DNA of 64,000 nt, taken from positions 2,821,614 to 2,885,613 of the forward strand of contig NZ_CP072596.1 in assembly GCF_017815535.1 (NCBI RefSeq), in the 5' to 3' direction. Shown here piece by piece: positions 16,754-27,289 of the stretch. Numbering within the stretch: position 1 is the stretch's first letter; the number at the start of each line of letters is the position of its first letter. The notes under the pieces are model-generated. The model ran no database searches and was not told where the DNA came from. It saw only the letters and a program-made list of their open reading frames with translations. Source of the stretch: Tessaracoccus sp. MC1865. GTDB taxonomy: Bacteria; Actinomycetota; Actinomycetes; Propionibacteriales; Propionibacteriaceae. The position numbers were made by a program, and so were the translations under genes.

Positions 16754-18148
16754 CTACTTCCAGCCGTTGGCGACAGCCAGCCGCTCGGCCTCTGCGCGGT
16801 AGCGCTCCATGACCTCCGGCTTCGACGCGGCCTCGTAGGTCTCGGAGCCGGCCAGCTCCCAGGTGGGGAGCGTTCCGGTCAGCACCCACGCGGCCTGACG
16901 CGCGGCACCCAGCGCCACGTACTCGCCGGCCGGCGGCACGTCCACGGGCACCCCGAGCACCGCGGGGGCGATCCGTCGCACGGCCTCAGACTTGGCGCCG
17001 CCACCGATCAGCGACACGCGCTCAACGGCGACACCGAGCGCTCGCACCGCATCAAGACCCCCACCGAGCAGGCCCAGCAGGCCCTCGACGGCGGCGCGGG
17101 CGAGGTTCGACGGCGTGAAGTTGGCCAGCGTCATGCCCACCAGCGAGGCCGTGGCGTCGGGCAGGTTGGGCGTGCGTTCGCCCTCGAACCACGGCACGAG
17201 CGTCAGCCCGCCGGCGCCGGGCTCTGCCGACAGCGCCAGCCTGGCCAGCTCGTCGAAATCGACGCCCAGCACGGAGCGGGCGCTGTCGAGGATGCGGGCC
17301 GCGTTGAGGGTGGCGGTGAGTGGCAGCCAGGCACCGGTGGCGTCCGCGAAGCCGTTCACTGTGCCGGTGGCGTCGGCCACCGGGGTGCCGGAGACTGCAG
17401 CCACCACGCCCGAAGTGCCGATCGACAGCGACGTCTGGCCGGGCGCGAGGCCCAGCCCCAGAGCGGCCGCCGCGTTGTCGCCGGCGCCGGGCCCAATGAG
17501 GAACCCCGGCCCCTCGACCGCCTCGTGGGGACGCAGGACGCGGGGCAACACCACATTCGCGGCGTCGCGTCGCAGCGCCAACGACAACAGGTCGCGGCGG
17601 TACTCATTGGCGACGGAGTCGAAGTAGCCCGTGCCCGACGCGTCGGAGCGGTCCGTGACCAGGTCGTCGAGCGAGCGTGCGCCACGGATGCGCCACGTCA
17701 GCCAGTCGTGCGGGAGCGCGACGGCGGCGACCCGCGCCGCGTTGTCAGGCTCCTCCTCCGCCAGCCAGCGAAGCTTCGTCTGCGTGAACGACGCCAGCGG
17801 CAGGTGGCCGACGGCCTCCGCCCAGCCGTCGAACTCCGCGCGCAGGTCTGCGGCGGCCCCCGCTGAGCGGGTGTCGTTCCAGAGCAGTGCATCGCGGATC
17901 ACGCGGCCGTCGGCGTCCAGCGCCACCATGCCGTGCTGCTGACCGCCGACGCTCAGCGCCTCGACGTCATCCAGCCCGCCGGCCTGCTCGACAGCCTGCT
18001 GGAACGCGTTCCACCAGTGTTCCGGGTCGACGGCGGTCCTGTCGGGGTGCGACGCCTGGCCCCGGCGCACCACAGCGCCGGAGTCGGCATCGACGATGAG
18101 CACCTTGCACGACTGTGTCGAGGTGTCGACGCCTGCCACCAATGCCAT
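16754..18148 (-). CDS. xylB: Xylulokinase
   Basis: FGGY-family sugar kinase, 464 residues, phosphorylating D-xylulose to xylulose-5-phosphate for the pentose phosphate pathway. The N-terminus [15 protein letters not shown] holds the phosphate-binding loop, [13 protein letters not shown] is characteristic of XylB, and [12 protein letters not shown] is the C-terminal FGGY signature region. It starts 10 bases after the xylA stop; AGGAGA at the junction overlaps that stop region, so the two genes form an operon transcribed from the xylA promoter. Confidence 0.94.
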   Translation of the reverse strand: MALVAGVDTSTQSCKVLIVDADSGAVVRRGQASHPDRTAVDPEHWWNAFQQAVEQAGGLDDVEALSVGGQQHGMVALDADGRVIRDALLWNDTRSAGAAADLRAEFDGWAEAVGHLPLASFTQTKLRWLAEEEPDNAARVAAVALPHDWLTWRIRGARSLDDLVTDRSDASGTGYFDSVANEYRRDLLSLALRRDAANVVLPRVLRPHEAVEGPGFLIGPGAGDNAAAALGLGLAPGQTSLSIGTSGVVAAVSGTPVADATGTVNGFADATGAWLPLTATLNAARILDSARSVLGVDFDELARLALSAEPGAGGLTLVPWFEGERTPNLPDATASLVGMTLANFTPSNLARAAVEGLLGLLGGGLDAVRALGVAVERVSLIGGGAKSEAVRRIAPAVLGVPVDVPPAGEYVALGAARQAAWVLTGTLPTWELAGSETYEAASKPEVMERYRAEAERLAVANGWK

Positions 18149-18158
18149 CGTCGGTCTC

Positions 18159-19322
18159 CTAGCCCTTGAGCAGGTGCCGCAGCGCTGCCTGCTGAAGTTC
18201 GACGAAATGATACTCGCGGGCGCCCTTCTCGGCGGGATCCGGCATCTCGGCCTTGCGCAGGTCCGCGATGGTCTCGCCCTCGGCGAGGGTGGGCTCCGCG
18301 AGCTCGAAGATGGAGGCCTTCTTCATCAGTTCCTGCACCTCGGGATCGGCGCGGAAGGCCTTGGCGCGGTCCGCGAGCATCGTGAAGGCCTCCATGTTGG
18401 CCTTCGCGGAATCCCAGATGCCCTCGACGCCCTCGGTGCGGCTGGGCTTGTAGTCGAAGTGGATCGGGCCGTCGTAGCGCGGCGCGTCCGGGCTGGCGGG
18501 GAAGCCGTTGACGATGAGGTCGACGGTGAAGAAGGCGCTCATGAGGTCGCCGTGGCCGAACACGAGGTCCTGGTCGTACTTCAGGCCCCGCTGGCCGTTG
18601 AGGTCGATGTGGAAGAGCTTGTCGCAGTACAGCGCCAGCCCGAGGCCCTGGGTGTAGTTGAGGTTGGCCATCTGCTCGTGGCCGACCTCCGGGTTCAGGC
18701 CCACGATGTCGCCGTGCTCGAGCGTGTTGATCAGGCCCAGCGCGTGCCCGATGGTGGGCAGGAGGATGTCGCCGCGCGGCTCGTTGGGCTTGGGCTCCAG
18801 GCCGATGCGCAACCCGTAGCCCTGCTCCTTGATGTAGCCGGCGACGGTGTCGAGGCCCTCGGCGTAGCGCGCGTGTGCCGCGTGGTAGTCCTTGGAGCTG
18901 TCGTACTCGGCGCCCTCACGCCCGCCCCACATGACGAACGTGCTGGCACCCATGTCGGCGGCGATGTCGACGGCGTGCAGGATCTTGCGCAGCCCGTAGC
19001 GACGCACGGAGCGGTCGTTCGAGGTCAGGCCGCCGTCCTTGAACATGGGGTGGCTGAAGGTGTTGGTGGTGACCATCTCGATGGTCAGGCCGGAAGCGTC
19101 ACACGCCTCCTTGAACTTGGCCAGCCGCTTGGCGACGGTGGCGTCGTCGGCATCGAACGGATAGACGTCGTTGTCGTGGAAGGTCACACCCCAGGCGCCG
19201 AGCTCGGCGAGCTTGTCGGTGTAGTACCAGGGGTCGAACTCAGGCCGCGTGTCGCTGCCGAAGGGATCGGTGCCACGCCAGGCCACCGTCCAGAGACCGA
19301 AGGAATAACGAAGATCAGACAC
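18159..19322 (-). CDS. xylA: Xylose isomerase
   Basis: Converts D-xylose to D-xylulose. It has 387 residues, the class I length of actinobacterial enzymes. Active-site residues: FHDNDVYPF (catalytic His and Asp), [10 protein letters not shown] (Glu and Lys), NPEVGHEQM (Glu and His), HIDLNGQRG and [11 protein letters not shown] (metal-binding aspartates). A GTG start at 19322 is chosen because GGAGGAGA lies 5-6 bases upstream; the in-frame ATG at 19337 overlaps that ribosome-binding site itself. First gene of xylAB, with a repressor-type palindrome over its promoter. Confidence 0.95.
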   Translation of the reverse strand: MSDLRYSFGLWTVAWRGTDPFGSDTRPEFDPWYYTDKLAELGAWGVTFHDNDVYPFDADDATVAKRLAKFKEACDASGLTIEMVTTNTFSHPMFKDGGLTSNDRSVRRYGLRKILHAVDIAADMGASTFVMWGGREGAEYDSSKDYHAAHARYAEGLDTVAGYIKEQGYGLRIGLEPKPNEPRGDILLPTIGHALGLINTLEHGDIVGLNPEVGHEQMANLNYTQGLGLALYCDKLFHIDLNGQRGLKYDQDLVFGHGDLMSAFFTVDLIVNGFPASPDAPRYDGPIHFDYKPSRTEGVEGIWDSAKANMEAFTMLADRAKAFRADPEVQELMKKASIFELAEPTLAEGETIADLRKAEMPDPAEKGAREYHFVELQQAALRHLLKG

Positions 19323-19342
19323 GGGACTCTCCTCCATTGGAT

Positions 19343-19387
19343 TTGTTTTCTGAGAAAACAATATCAGCACGACCCCAGACACGGCAA
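19343..19387 (-). promoter_or_regulatory. xylA promoter with 19-bp palindromic operator
   Basis: On the minus strand TTGCCG (19387-19382) and TATTGT (19363-19358) are 18 bp apart. A perfect palindrome TTGTTTTCTGAGAAAACAA spans 19343-19361, covering the -10 and the expected start site. This is where a xylose repressor (ROK-type XylR or LacI type) would block transcription. No such regulator gene lies next to xylAB. Confidence 0.7.
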
Positions 19388-19403
19388 CGGGCATCGCCGA
19401 ACT

Positions 19404-19433
19404 TTGAGAGCCCTTTGCCACACCCGATAAGCT
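19404..19433 (+). promoter_or_regulatory. Promoter of the mrp operon
   Basis: TTGAGA (19404-19409) and TAAGCT (19428-19433) with an 18-bp spacer, about 40 bases before the mrpA start. It is divergent from the xylA promoter, with only about 16 bp between the two -35 boxes. Confidence 0.5.
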
Positions 19434-19474
19434 GACCCCGCCACCAAGAACCCAAACCCGAGGGGAGCTCTGGC

Positions 19475-22375
19475 GTGCTCTATGCCCTGATCGCCGTCCA
19501 TGCGATTCTGGGCGCCCTCACGCCCCTGATCGTGAAGCGGATGGGGGCCCGTGCCTACTTCATCCTGGCGCTCGCCCCGTTGGCCGCAGGCAGCTGGTTG
19601 GTCTCCAAGGCGCCGCTGATCCTGGCGGGCCGCCCCTACGTCGAGGCCTACGGCTGGATCCCGGCGCTCGACATCGATCTCACGCTGCGCCTGGGCCTGC
19701 TCCAGTGGGTCCTGGCGATGATCGTCACCTGGATCGGTGTGGGCGTCCTGATCTACTCCCGCTGGTACTTCGAGGGCCTCACCAGCGGCCGGTCCGCCGC
19801 GGTGCTCACGCTCTTCGCCGGCACGATGCTGGGGCTGGTCACCGCGGACAACCTGGTGGTGCTCTACGTCTTCTGGGAACTGACCACGGTCTTCTCCTAC
19901 CTGCTGATCGGCCACGACCCCACCCGCCGCGCCAACCGCGGCGCCGCGCACACCGCGCTGGTCGTGACCACCACCGGTGGCCTGGCCATGTTGATCGGCA
20001 TCATCGCCCTCTGGAGCGCCTCCGGCACGTTCTCCCTCGAGCAGATCGTCGCCAACCCGCCGACGGGGGTCCTCGCCACGGCGGGCGCGCTCCTGATGCT
20101 GGTGGGCGCCCTGTCGAAGTCGGCGCTCGTGCCGTTCCACTTCTGGCTGCCGGGTGCGATGGCGGCACCCACGCCCATCTCCGCCTACCTGCACGCCGCG
20201 GCCATGGTGAAGGCCGGCGTCTACCTTGTCGCCGTGCTGGCCCCGGCGTTCGCGACGGTACCGTTCTGGCGGCCGGCCGTGATGCTGCTGGGCACCCTCA
20301 CGATGATCATGGGCGGCTGGCGCGCGCTGCGCCAGACGGACCTCAAGCTGCTGCTGGCCTACGGCACTGTCTCCCAGTTGGGGTTCATGGTGCTGCTGGC
20401 GGGCATCGGCACGGAGGCTGCCGCGTTGGCGGCCATCGGCACCGTCATCGCCCACGCGCTGTTCAAGTCCACCCTGTTCCTGTGCGTCGGCCTCATCGAC
20501 CACTCCGCCGGCACCCGCGACATCCGCGAGCTCAGCGGTGTCGGGTACCGGGTGCCCTGGCTGGCCGTCCTCGCGGGCCTCGCGGCGCTCTCCATGGCCG
20601 GCATGCCGCCGTTGGTGGGCTTCCTCACGAAGGAGGCGGCGTTCGAGTCGATCGTCTACCTGGTGGTCGGCGACATCCAGGCTGTCACGCCCCTCGCTGC
20701 GGCGGCGCTGGCCGTCGCGCTGGTGTTCGGCTCCGCCATCACCGTGGCCTACTCGCTGCGCTTCTGGTGGGGCGCCTTCGCCTCCAAGGACGGCGCCCCG
20801 GCGCTCAGCTGGCACCGTCCCGCCCTCGGCATGGCCGGCGTGCCGATGTTCCTGGGCGCGCTCAGCCTGGTGCTGGGCTTCCTCGGCCCCCAGCTCACGG
20901 AGATTCTCACCCCCTACGCCGCCCAGGTCGGGCACGGGCAGCCCAGCCACGGCCTCGCGCTGTGGCACGGCGTCTCCTGGCCGCTCGGGATGTCCATGAT
21001 CGCGGTGGCCGCGGGCGTGCTCCTCTTCGTTTTCCGCGAGCGGATCGCCGACATCCAGGGCACGTTCCCGACGACCACCACGTCGGAGGAGATCTTCCAC
21101 CGCTCGATGCACGGGCTGGACCGGATCTCCGTCGAGGTCACCGCGCGCACCCAGCGCGGCTCGTTGTCGATCTACCTCGGCACCATCCTGCTGGTGATGG
21201 TCGCCCTCTCCACCTACGCCATGCTGCGCATCCGCATCTGGCCCACCTACCGGCTCTTCGACAACTGGCCCCAACTCCTCGTCGCCGCCGTGATGGTGAC
21301 CGCCGCGGCCCTGGCGGCCGCCTCCCGTGGCCGCATCCGCGCCGTCCTGCTCGTCGGCGTCACCGGCTACGGCCTCGCGCTGCTCTTCGCCATGGGCGGG
21401 GCGCCGGACCTCGCGCTCACCCAGGTCCTCGTCGAGACCGTCACAGTGGTGGTCTTCGTGCTCGTGGTGCGAAAGCTGCCGCGCTACTTCACCAACCGGC
21501 CGCTGAGCTCGACGCGGTGGTGGCGCGTGCTGATCGCGCTGGCCGTCGGCACCACGGTGACGCTGATCTCGCTGGTCGCCGTGGGCGCCCGGGTGGCAGA
21601 GCCCGTGTCCAAGGCCTGGTACGAGGCCGCCTACGAGTTCGGTTACGGCAAGAACATCGTCAACGTCGCGCTCGTGGACATCCGAGCCTGGGACACGCTC
21701 GGCGAGATCTCGGTGCTCGTCATCGCAGCCACCGGCGTCGCGTCGCTGATCTTCCTCCGCTCCCGGGTGGTGGGGATCACCTCGACGGCGCAGGCCTTCG
21801 AATCGCGCGAGGACGAGCCGCAGGCGGACAGCTCGCCGGGCGTGTGGCTGCGTGCCGGCCAGACGCTGTCGCCGATGGTGCGCTCGCTCGTCTTCGAGGT
21901 CGTCACCCGGATGCTGTTCGGCGTGATGATCGTGGTGTCGGTCTACCTGCTGCTCGCGGGCCACAACTGGCCGGGCGGCGGCTTCGCCGGTGGCCTCGTG
22001 GCGGGCATGGCGCTGATGACGCGCTACCTCGCCGCCGGCCGCCACGAACTGGACGAGGCCGCCCCGTTCGACGCCGGACGACTCCTCGGCGGCGGGCTCA
22101 TCCTCGCGCTGCTCGCTGCCATCACCCCGGTGTTCTTCGGCGGCAACATCCTGCAGAGCTACGACGCCCACCTCACCATCCCCCTGCTCGGCGAGCTCCA
22201 CCTCGTGTCCTCGACGGTCTTCGACATCGGCGTGTACCTCGTCGTGATCGGCATGCTGCTCGACGTGGCCCGCAGCCTCGGTTCCGGCATCGACCAGCAC
22301 GCCTCCGAGGAGATCGCACCCATGCCCATCCCGGATTCCACCAAGGCGATCCCCGGCTACGGAGAGCGCCGATGA
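19475..22375 (+). CDS. mrpA: Mrp Na+/H+ antiporter subunit A with fused MrpB domain
   Basis: Very large membrane protein (966 residues) of the multisubunit cation/proton antiporter, related to complex I subunit NuoL. The N-terminal half has the proton-antiporter module ([26 protein letters not shown]-like [23 protein letters not shown]). The middle has a DUF4040-like segment ([15 protein letters not shown]). The last ~130 residues match MrpB ([22 protein letters not shown]). In Bacillus, MrpB is a separate gene; no other mrpB is present here, so the complex is encoded by six genes. The GTG start at 19475 follows GAGGGGAG. Confidence 0.94.
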   Translation: MLYALIAVHAILGALTPLIVKRMGARAYFILALAPLAAGSWLVSKAPLILAGRPYVEAYGWIPALDIDLTLRLGLLQWVLAMIVTWIGVGVLIYSRWYFEGLTSGRSAAVLTLFAGTMLGLVTADNLVVLYVFWELTTVFSYLLIGHDPTRRANRGAAHTALVVTTTGGLAMLIGIIALWSASGTFSLEQIVANPPTGVLATAGALLMLVGALSKSALVPFHFWLPGAMAAPTPISAYLHAAAMVKAGVYLVAVLAPAFATVPFWRPAVMLLGTLTMIMGGWRALRQTDLKLLLAYGTVSQLGFMVLLAGIGTEAAALAAIGTVIAHALFKSTLFLCVGLIDHSAGTRDIRELSGVGYRVPWLAVLAGLAALSMAGMPPLVGFLTKEAAFESIVYLVVGDIQAVTPLAAAALAVALVFGSAITVAYSLRFWWGAFASKDGAPALSWHRPALGMAGVPMFLGALSLVLGFLGPQLTEILTPYAAQVGHGQPSHGLALWHGVSWPLGMSMIAVAAGVLLFVFRERIADIQGTFPTTTTSEEIFHRSMHGLDRISVEVTARTQRGSLSIYLGTILLVMVALSTYAMLRIRIWPTYRLFDNWPQLLVAAVMVTAAALAAASRGRIRAVLLVGVTGYGLALLFAMGGAPDLALTQVLVETVTVVVFVLVVRKLPRYFTNRPLSSTRWWRVLIALAVGTTVTLISLVAVGARVAEPVSKAWYEAAYEFGYGKNIVNVALVDIRAWDTLGEISVLVIAATGVASLIFLRSRVVGITSTAQAFESREDEPQADSSPGVWLRAGQTLSPMVRSLVFEVVTRMLFGVMIVVSVYLLLAGHNWPGGGFAGGLVAGMALMTRYLAAGRHELDEAAPFDAGRLLGGGLILALLAAITPVFFGGNILQSYDAHLTIPLLGELHLVSSTVFDIGVYLVVIGMLLDVARSLGSGIDQHASEEIAPMPIPDSTKAIPGYGERR

Positions 22376-22806
22376 CAGCGAACCTCGTCCTGGCCATTAC
22401 GGCCGGCGCCCTCGTCGCGGCAGGCGTGTACCTGCTGCTCGAGCGCTCCCTCACCCGCATCCTGCTGGGCGTCATGGTGGCCAGCAACGGCGTGAATCTG
22501 ATGTTCCTGGTGGCGGCCGGCAAGCCGGCTCTGGCGCCGATCATCGGCCTCGGCGACTCCGGCGCGGACGGCGTCTCGGACCCGTTGCCCCAGGCGATGG
22601 TGCTCACCGCGATCGTCATCACCATGGCGGTGGCGGCGTTCGTGCTGACGCTCGCCTACCGCAGCTTCCAGCTGCACGGGCACGACGAGGTGGCCGACGA
22701 CGTCGAGGATGCGCGCATCCGGCAGCTCGCGCTCGACGACGTCACCTCTGAGTCCTACGAGGACACCACCTTCTCCGACACCGGCGCGGACGTGGTCAGC
22801 GAATGA
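22372..22806 (+). CDS. mrpC: Mrp antiporter subunit C
   Basis: A 144-residue NuoK-like subunit with three membrane spans. RILLGVMVASNGVNLMFLVAAG and DPLPQAMVLTAIVITMAVAAF are the conserved helices. The acidic C-terminal tail of about 40 residues (DDVEDARIRQ...) is longer than in Bacillus MrpC. ATG overlaps the mrpA stop (ATGA). Confidence 0.93.
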   Translation: MTANLVLAITAGALVAAGVYLLLERSLTRILLGVMVASNGVNLMFLVAAGKPALAPIIGLGDSGADGVSDPLPQAMVLTAIVITMAVAAFVLTLAYRSFQLHGHDEVADDVEDARIRQLALDDVTSESYEDTTFSDTGADVVSE

Positions 22807-24359
22807 TGCTCCACAACCTCCTCCCCCTCCCGGTGCTGCTCGCCATCGGCGGCGCCGCCGTCGCGCTGGCCCTCCCCCGTCGCCCTGGGCTCCAGCGCCT
22901 GGTGTCGATCCTCAGCCTGAGCGGCATCGTCGCCCTGGGTGCCCTGTTCATGTGGCTCACGCACGCCAACGGCCCCATGGCCCTCTGGCTGGGCGCGTGG
23001 GCCGAACCCCTCGGCATCTCGCTGGTGGTGGACCGGCTGAGCGCGCTCATGCTGTTCGTCGCCTCCGTCATCGCTCTGGGCGTCCTCCTGTTCGCCACCG
23101 GCCAGGACAGGGACGAGGTCAAGCGCGAGACCCCCGTCTCGATCTTCCACCCCACCTTCCTGCTGCTGATGGCCGGAGTCTCGAACGCGTTCCTCGCGGG
23201 TGACCTATTCAACCTGTTCGTCGGCTTCGAGATGCTGCTGTTCGCGTCCTACGTGCTGCTGACGCTGGGTGGCACGTCGGACCGGATCCGGGCTGGCACC
23301 ACCTACGTCGTGGTGTCGCTGCTCAGCTCGTCGCTGTTCCTGATCTCAATCGCGGCCATCTACGCCGCCACGGGCACCGTCAACATGGCCCACCTCGCCG
23401 TCCGGCTGCGCGACCTCACGGAGCCGGTCCAGCTGCTGCTCGAGGTGCTGCTGATCGTGACGTTCGCCATCAAGGCGGCGGTCTTCCCGCTGTCGTCGTG
23501 GCTACCGGATTCCTATCCGACGGCGCCGGCCCCCGTCACCGCGGTGTTCGCCGGGTTGCTGACCAAGGTGGGCGTCTACGCCATCATCCGCACCGAGACC
23601 CTGCTGTTCCCGGCGGACACCGTCTACAACGTGCTGCTCGTGGCGGCTCTGCTGACCATGGTGCTGGGCATCCTCGGCGCCATCGCCCAGGTGGAGATCA
23701 AGCGAATGCTGTCCTTCACGCTGATCAGCCACATCGGCTACATGATCTTCGGCGTCGCGCTGGGCACCGACGCGGGCCTGGCCGCCACCATCTTCTACAC
23801 CGCGCACCACATCACCATCCAGGCCACGTTGTTCCTCGTGACGGGACTGATCGAGCGACGCGGCGGCACGTCGTCGCTCGACGGGCTGGGCGGCCTGCTG
23901 AAGGTCGCCCCCCTGCTGGCGGCGCTGTTCTTCATCCCCGCCATGAACCTCGGTGGCATCCCTCCGCTGTCGGGCTTCATCGGCAAGCTCGGCCTGCTCC
24001 AGGCGGCCGCTGAGGTGGGCACCCCGCTGGCCTGGACGGTGCTCGCCGGCGGCGTGCTGACCAGCCTGCTGACGTTGATGGCGATGGCCAAGGTCTGGAA
24101 CCGGGCATTCTGGGGCGTCACCCCCGCCGAACAGCGCCGGGCGGATGCCGCGGCGCAGGACCTCGACCCCGACGAGATCGCCGACGAGGACACCCGCCCC
24201 ATGCCCCCGCTACAGGTGGGCGCCACCATCGGGCTGATCCTGTTCAGCCTCGCCCTCACGGTGTTCGCCGGCCCGCTCTACGAGTACGCGCACGCCGCCG
24301 CAGCCGCGCTGCGCGACGGTTCCTACGTCCAGGCCGTGCTGCCGGGAGGTCTGCGATGA
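22803..24359 (+). CDS. mrpD: Mrp antiporter subunit D
   Basis: A 518-residue NuoN/M-like proton-translocating subunit with about 14 spans. FNLFVGFEMLLFASYVLLTLGG and AAVFPLSSWLPDSYPTAP are MrpD hallmarks, and the conserved lysines and histidines of the antiporter module are present (IKAAVFPL, FTLISHIGYMIFG). Start overlaps the mrpC stop. Confidence 0.94.
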   Translation: MMLHNLLPLPVLLAIGGAAVALALPRRPGLQRLVSILSLSGIVALGALFMWLTHANGPMALWLGAWAEPLGISLVVDRLSALMLFVASVIALGVLLFATGQDRDEVKRETPVSIFHPTFLLLMAGVSNAFLAGDLFNLFVGFEMLLFASYVLLTLGGTSDRIRAGTTYVVVSLLSSSLFLISIAAIYAATGTVNMAHLAVRLRDLTEPVQLLLEVLLIVTFAIKAAVFPLSSWLPDSYPTAPAPVTAVFAGLLTKVGVYAIIRTETLLFPADTVYNVLLVAALLTMVLGILGAIAQVEIKRMLSFTLISHIGYMIFGVALGTDAGLAATIFYTAHHITIQATLFLVTGLIERRGGTSSLDGLGGLLKVAPLLAALFFIPAMNLGGIPPLSGFIGKLGLLQAAAEVGTPLAWTVLAGGVLTSLLTLMAMAKVWNRAFWGVTPAEQRRADAAAQDLDPDEIADEDTRPMPPLQVGATIGLILFSLALTVFAGPLYEYAHAAAAALRDGSYVQAVLPGGLR

Positions 24360-24955
24360 TCGCCAGGTCCCGCGTGCCCCTGGCAGAGCGGCTCACGTTC
24401 CGGCCGCTGTCGGTGCTGTCCATGGCCACCGTCTGGGTGCTGCTCTGGGGCAGCGTCTCCCCCATGATCATCGTGTCCGGCCTCCTGCTGGGCTACGTGG
24501 TGGGCATCGTGCTCCCGCTCCCCCCCGTGTTCTGGAAGGGTCGCCTTCGGCCGGTGGGCATCCTGCGGTTGATCGGGCACCTGGTCTACGACCTGGTCGT
24601 GTCGTCCATCCGCGTGTTCCTGCTCGCGTTCCACCGGAAGGTCGACCTGCGCGCGGGCATCGTGCGGATCGACCTCATCACCGACAACGACCTCTACCAG
24701 GTGCAGGTGGCCGAGATGATCTCACTGGTGCCCGGCACCGTCGTCGTCGAAGTGGTGCGCAACCCGCGCCGCCTCTACCTGCACGCCATCCAGTTGCACG
24801 GCGACGACCCCATCGGGCGGGTGCAGAAGATGGCCGTCGACGTGGAGTCGCGGGTGGTGCGCGCCTTCGGTTCCCGCCGCGAGATAGAGGACTTCAACGC
24901 CGCGCTGCACCACCACCCGGCCCCCGACGCCCTCGACCTGGAGGTCGAACCATGA
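24356..24955 (+). CDS. mrpE: Mrp antiporter subunit E
   Basis: A 199-residue subunit needed for assembly and activity of the Mrp complex. It has N-terminal membrane helices, then a cytoplasmic domain with MISLVPGTVVVEV, the typical MrpE motif. ATG overlaps the mrpD stop. Confidence 0.92.
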   Translation: MIARSRVPLAERLTFRPLSVLSMATVWVLLWGSVSPMIIVSGLLLGYVVGIVLPLPPVFWKGRLRPVGILRLIGHLVYDLVVSSIRVFLLAFHRKVDLRAGIVRIDLITDNDLYQVQVAEMISLVPGTVVVEVVRNPRRLYLHAIQLHGDDPIGRVQKMAVDVESRVVRAFGSRREIEDFNAALHHHPAPDALDLEVEP

Positions 24956-25263
24956 TCCTGGCCACCAACATCATCCTGTCCGTCGCGGCCGTGCTGCTGA
25001 CCGTGGCGGCGTTCATCGGCGTCAACCGGATCGCGGCGGGCCCTTCCCAGCTCGACCGCTCCGTCGCGGCAGACCTCATCGTCGCCGTGATGGTGGCCTC
25101 GCTCGGGCTGTGGGTGGTCTGGACGGACATGTCCACGGAACTGATGGTGCTCGTCCTGCTGTCGATGCTGGGCTTCACCAGCGCCGTGTCGGTGGCCCGC
25201 ATGGTGTCGGACCGGATGCTGCAGCGGCACCGCTACAACCGACAGCGGAAGGAGCGGGTGTGA
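24952..25263 (+). CDS. mrpF: Mrp antiporter subunit F
   Basis: Small three-span subunit, 103 residues, with the NRIAAGPSQLDRSVAADLIVA motif of MrpF (Asp in DRSVAAD conserved). ATG overlaps the mrpE stop. Confidence 0.92.
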   Translation: MILATNIILSVAAVLLTVAAFIGVNRIAAGPSQLDRSVAADLIVAVMVASLGLWVVWTDMSTELMVLVLLSMLGFTSAVSVARMVSDRMLQRHRYNRQRKERV

Positions 25264-25622
25264 TGGACACCGTCTTCGACTTCATCAGCGCACTGTCCAT
25301 CCTGGTGGGGGCCATCCTGTGCTTCGGCGCCGCCGTGGCCCTCGTGCGCTTCCCTGACCTGCTGGGACGAATGCACGCCATCACCAAGCCGCAGGTGCTG
25401 GGGCTGATCTTCGTCTCCGTCGGCATCGCGCTCAGCCTCCGCACCTGGTGGGCCCTGGGATTGTGCCTGCTGATCATTGCGCTGCAACTCCTGACGGCTC
25501 CCGTCTCGGCGAGCATGGTGTCGCGCTCGGCCTACCGAAGCGGGCTGACGGATGATTCGGAACTCCTGGTCAACCACCTGGCCGAAGACCTCAAGGACGC
25601 CGGCTTCCGCCACCTGGACTGA
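25263..25622 (+). CDS. mrpG: Mrp antiporter subunit G
   Basis: Small three-span subunit, 119 residues; VRFPDLLGRMHAITKPQVLG is the MrpG signature. The ATG shares one base with the mrpF stop (TGATG). Last gene of mrpA(B)CDEFG. No strong terminator is seen in the following 181 bases, which hold only the promoter of the next gene. Confidence 0.92.
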   Translation: MDTVFDFISALSILVGAILCFGAAVALVRFPDLLGRMHAITKPQVLGLIFVSVGIALSLRTWWALGLCLLIIALQLLTAPVSASMVSRSAYRSGLTDDSELLVNHLAEDLKDAGFRHLD

Positions 25623-25803
25623 GACGGTTTCCTGGGCCCGCCGCCTGCGGCTGGGTCAAAGGATCGACGCCGGCCGCGGCTGCCGCCTGCTCGTGGTCGG
25701 CTACTGCTGACGGGGAAATGTCAGGGGCACCTGCTAGCACAAGTTGCGACTGACAACATGTTTTTCCTTGTTTTAGACCGTGCGTTCCTTTAGCATAGTT
25801 CAC

Positions 25804-27242
25804 ATGAGCGAAGCGCGGGAACTGATGCAGCAGGGCATCGCTGCGCTCTGGGACGCCGCAGGCTCACTCCTAACTGATTCACCGGCCGCAGAACGGTTGG
25901 GCCACATGGTGCACACCGTCACCGAGGCCGAGGCCCAACTGGCCGGGCTGCGTCTCCACCTCCTCCATGAGGCCCGCCTCTCCGCCGCCGACGGCGTGGT
26001 GGAAGAGGTGCGGCAGTCGGTGCGCACCACCACCGGTCAGGCCACCGCCTCATTGAAGCTCGCCATGGATCTCGGGGAGCGGTTCCCGCTCATCGCTGAT
26101 GCGTTGAACGACGGGGAAATCTCGCTGGCGCAGGCCGAAGCGATCATCTCCGGGCTACGGAAGCTCCCCAACGCTGTGACGCGTGCAGAGGTGGAACTGT
26201 GCCAGCGCTCCGTCCTGGCGGAGGTCCACAACCTCGGCCCGGACGAGTTGCGGGAACTGGCCAGCCACGTGTTCCGGGTGATCGACCCCGACGGCGCCGA
26301 CGCCGAAGACAAGAAGAGACTCGACGCCCAAGACCGCGCCGCCACCGCAACCGGTACCTCACCATCACCCCGGACCACCACGGCGCCTCCCGCTTCACCG
26401 GCCTGCTGCCCACCGCCCAAGCGGAACTACTCGCCGCCCAACTGGACGCGGTGACGCCGCCAGCCTCGTCGTACCGCGACTCCGACGAACCCTCCGGCCC
26501 CGCCATGCGCCGCGCGGACGCGTTGATGATCCTGGTCCACACCGCCGCCGCCACCGGGGAACTCCCCGCCCACGGCGGAGACCGCCCCCAGGTCCACATC
26601 ACCGTCAACTACGACACCCTGCTCACCGGCCTGGGACGCGTCGACGTCCTCGGCGGCCACAGCCTAGGCGGCCTATCCGCCGCCGACGCCAGACACTTGG
26701 CCTGCGACGCGGACCTGATCCCCGTCGTCCTCGGCACCAAATCCCAACCCCTGGACGTCGGCCGCAAACACCGCCTGTTCCCCACCGGGATCCGCACCGC
26801 CCTCGCACTGCGCGACGGAGGCTGCGCATTCCCCGGCTGCACCGCCAGACCTGCCTCGTGTGAGGCGCACCACATCGTCCCCTGGTGGGCAGGCGGAACC
26901 AGCTGTCTAGGCAATGCGGTGCTTTTGTGTCCGCACCATCACCGGTTGGTCGAACCAGACCCTCAACAGTCAGCCGAATCGCAGTGGCAGGTCCACCTCG
27001 ACCCGGACACCGGAAAGCCGTGGTTCACCCCACCCCGACATGTCGACCCGGCGCGAAGGGCGAGGCAACACCGCAGGCACCTCCTGCGCGAACACCTCGT
27101 CTCCTCGACCAAGGCACCACCCTGCCCAGACGAACCCGAGCCCCCTGACCTCAGCCGGCTCGAGGACCTGATCGCCCGCACCGCGGCCGTCTGGCAATCC
27201 GCTGCCCCTGAGGGCGTGGCCTGCCGGGCGTCGTCGAGATAG
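25804..27242 (+). pseudogene. HNH endonuclease / DUF222 protein, interrupted by a -1 frameshift
   Basis: Two frames together encode one DUF222-HNH protein of the type abundant in actinobacteria (the 13E12-repeat group). Frame 1 (25804 to about 26340) gives the helical DUF222 part, ending EDKKRLDAQDRAA. Frame 2 continues from about 26340 with RNRYLTITPDHHGASRFTG and runs to 27242. Frame 2 ends in an HNH domain with two CxxC-like zinc pairs: CAFPGC, then CEAHHIVPWWAGG, and NAVLLCPHHHRLV. Loss of one C in the run GCCGCCACCGC near 26340 explains the break, so both halves should join at about residue 180. It may be a recent mutation, programmed frameshifting or a sequence error. TAGCAT, 7 bases before the ATG, suggests a leaderless start. 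Confidence 0.8.
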
Positions 27243-27289
27243 GGCCCCACGGAGACCACAGCTTGAACGGTGCCTCTACGGTGGGGGGT

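Noticed and set aside
19322-19337. Near-identical start regions of xylA and the gene at 37651 (GGAGGAGAG-CC--GTG)
   Set aside because: Both are strong ribosome-binding sites followed by GTG; the similarity is short and no shared regulation is indicated.
19364-22806. Very long open frames in other frames over mrpA (978 codons minus strand, 1033 codons plus strand)
   Set aside because: They are shadows of the GC-biased mrpA frame: the translations are low-complexity H/R/G/A-rich and lack domains, whereas mrpA shows all family motifs.
25804-27242. Possible mobile element around the HNH/DUF222 gene
   Set aside because: No terminal repeats, target-site duplication, transposase or integrase in the flanks; composition is like the neighbourhood except for the AT-rich promoter.
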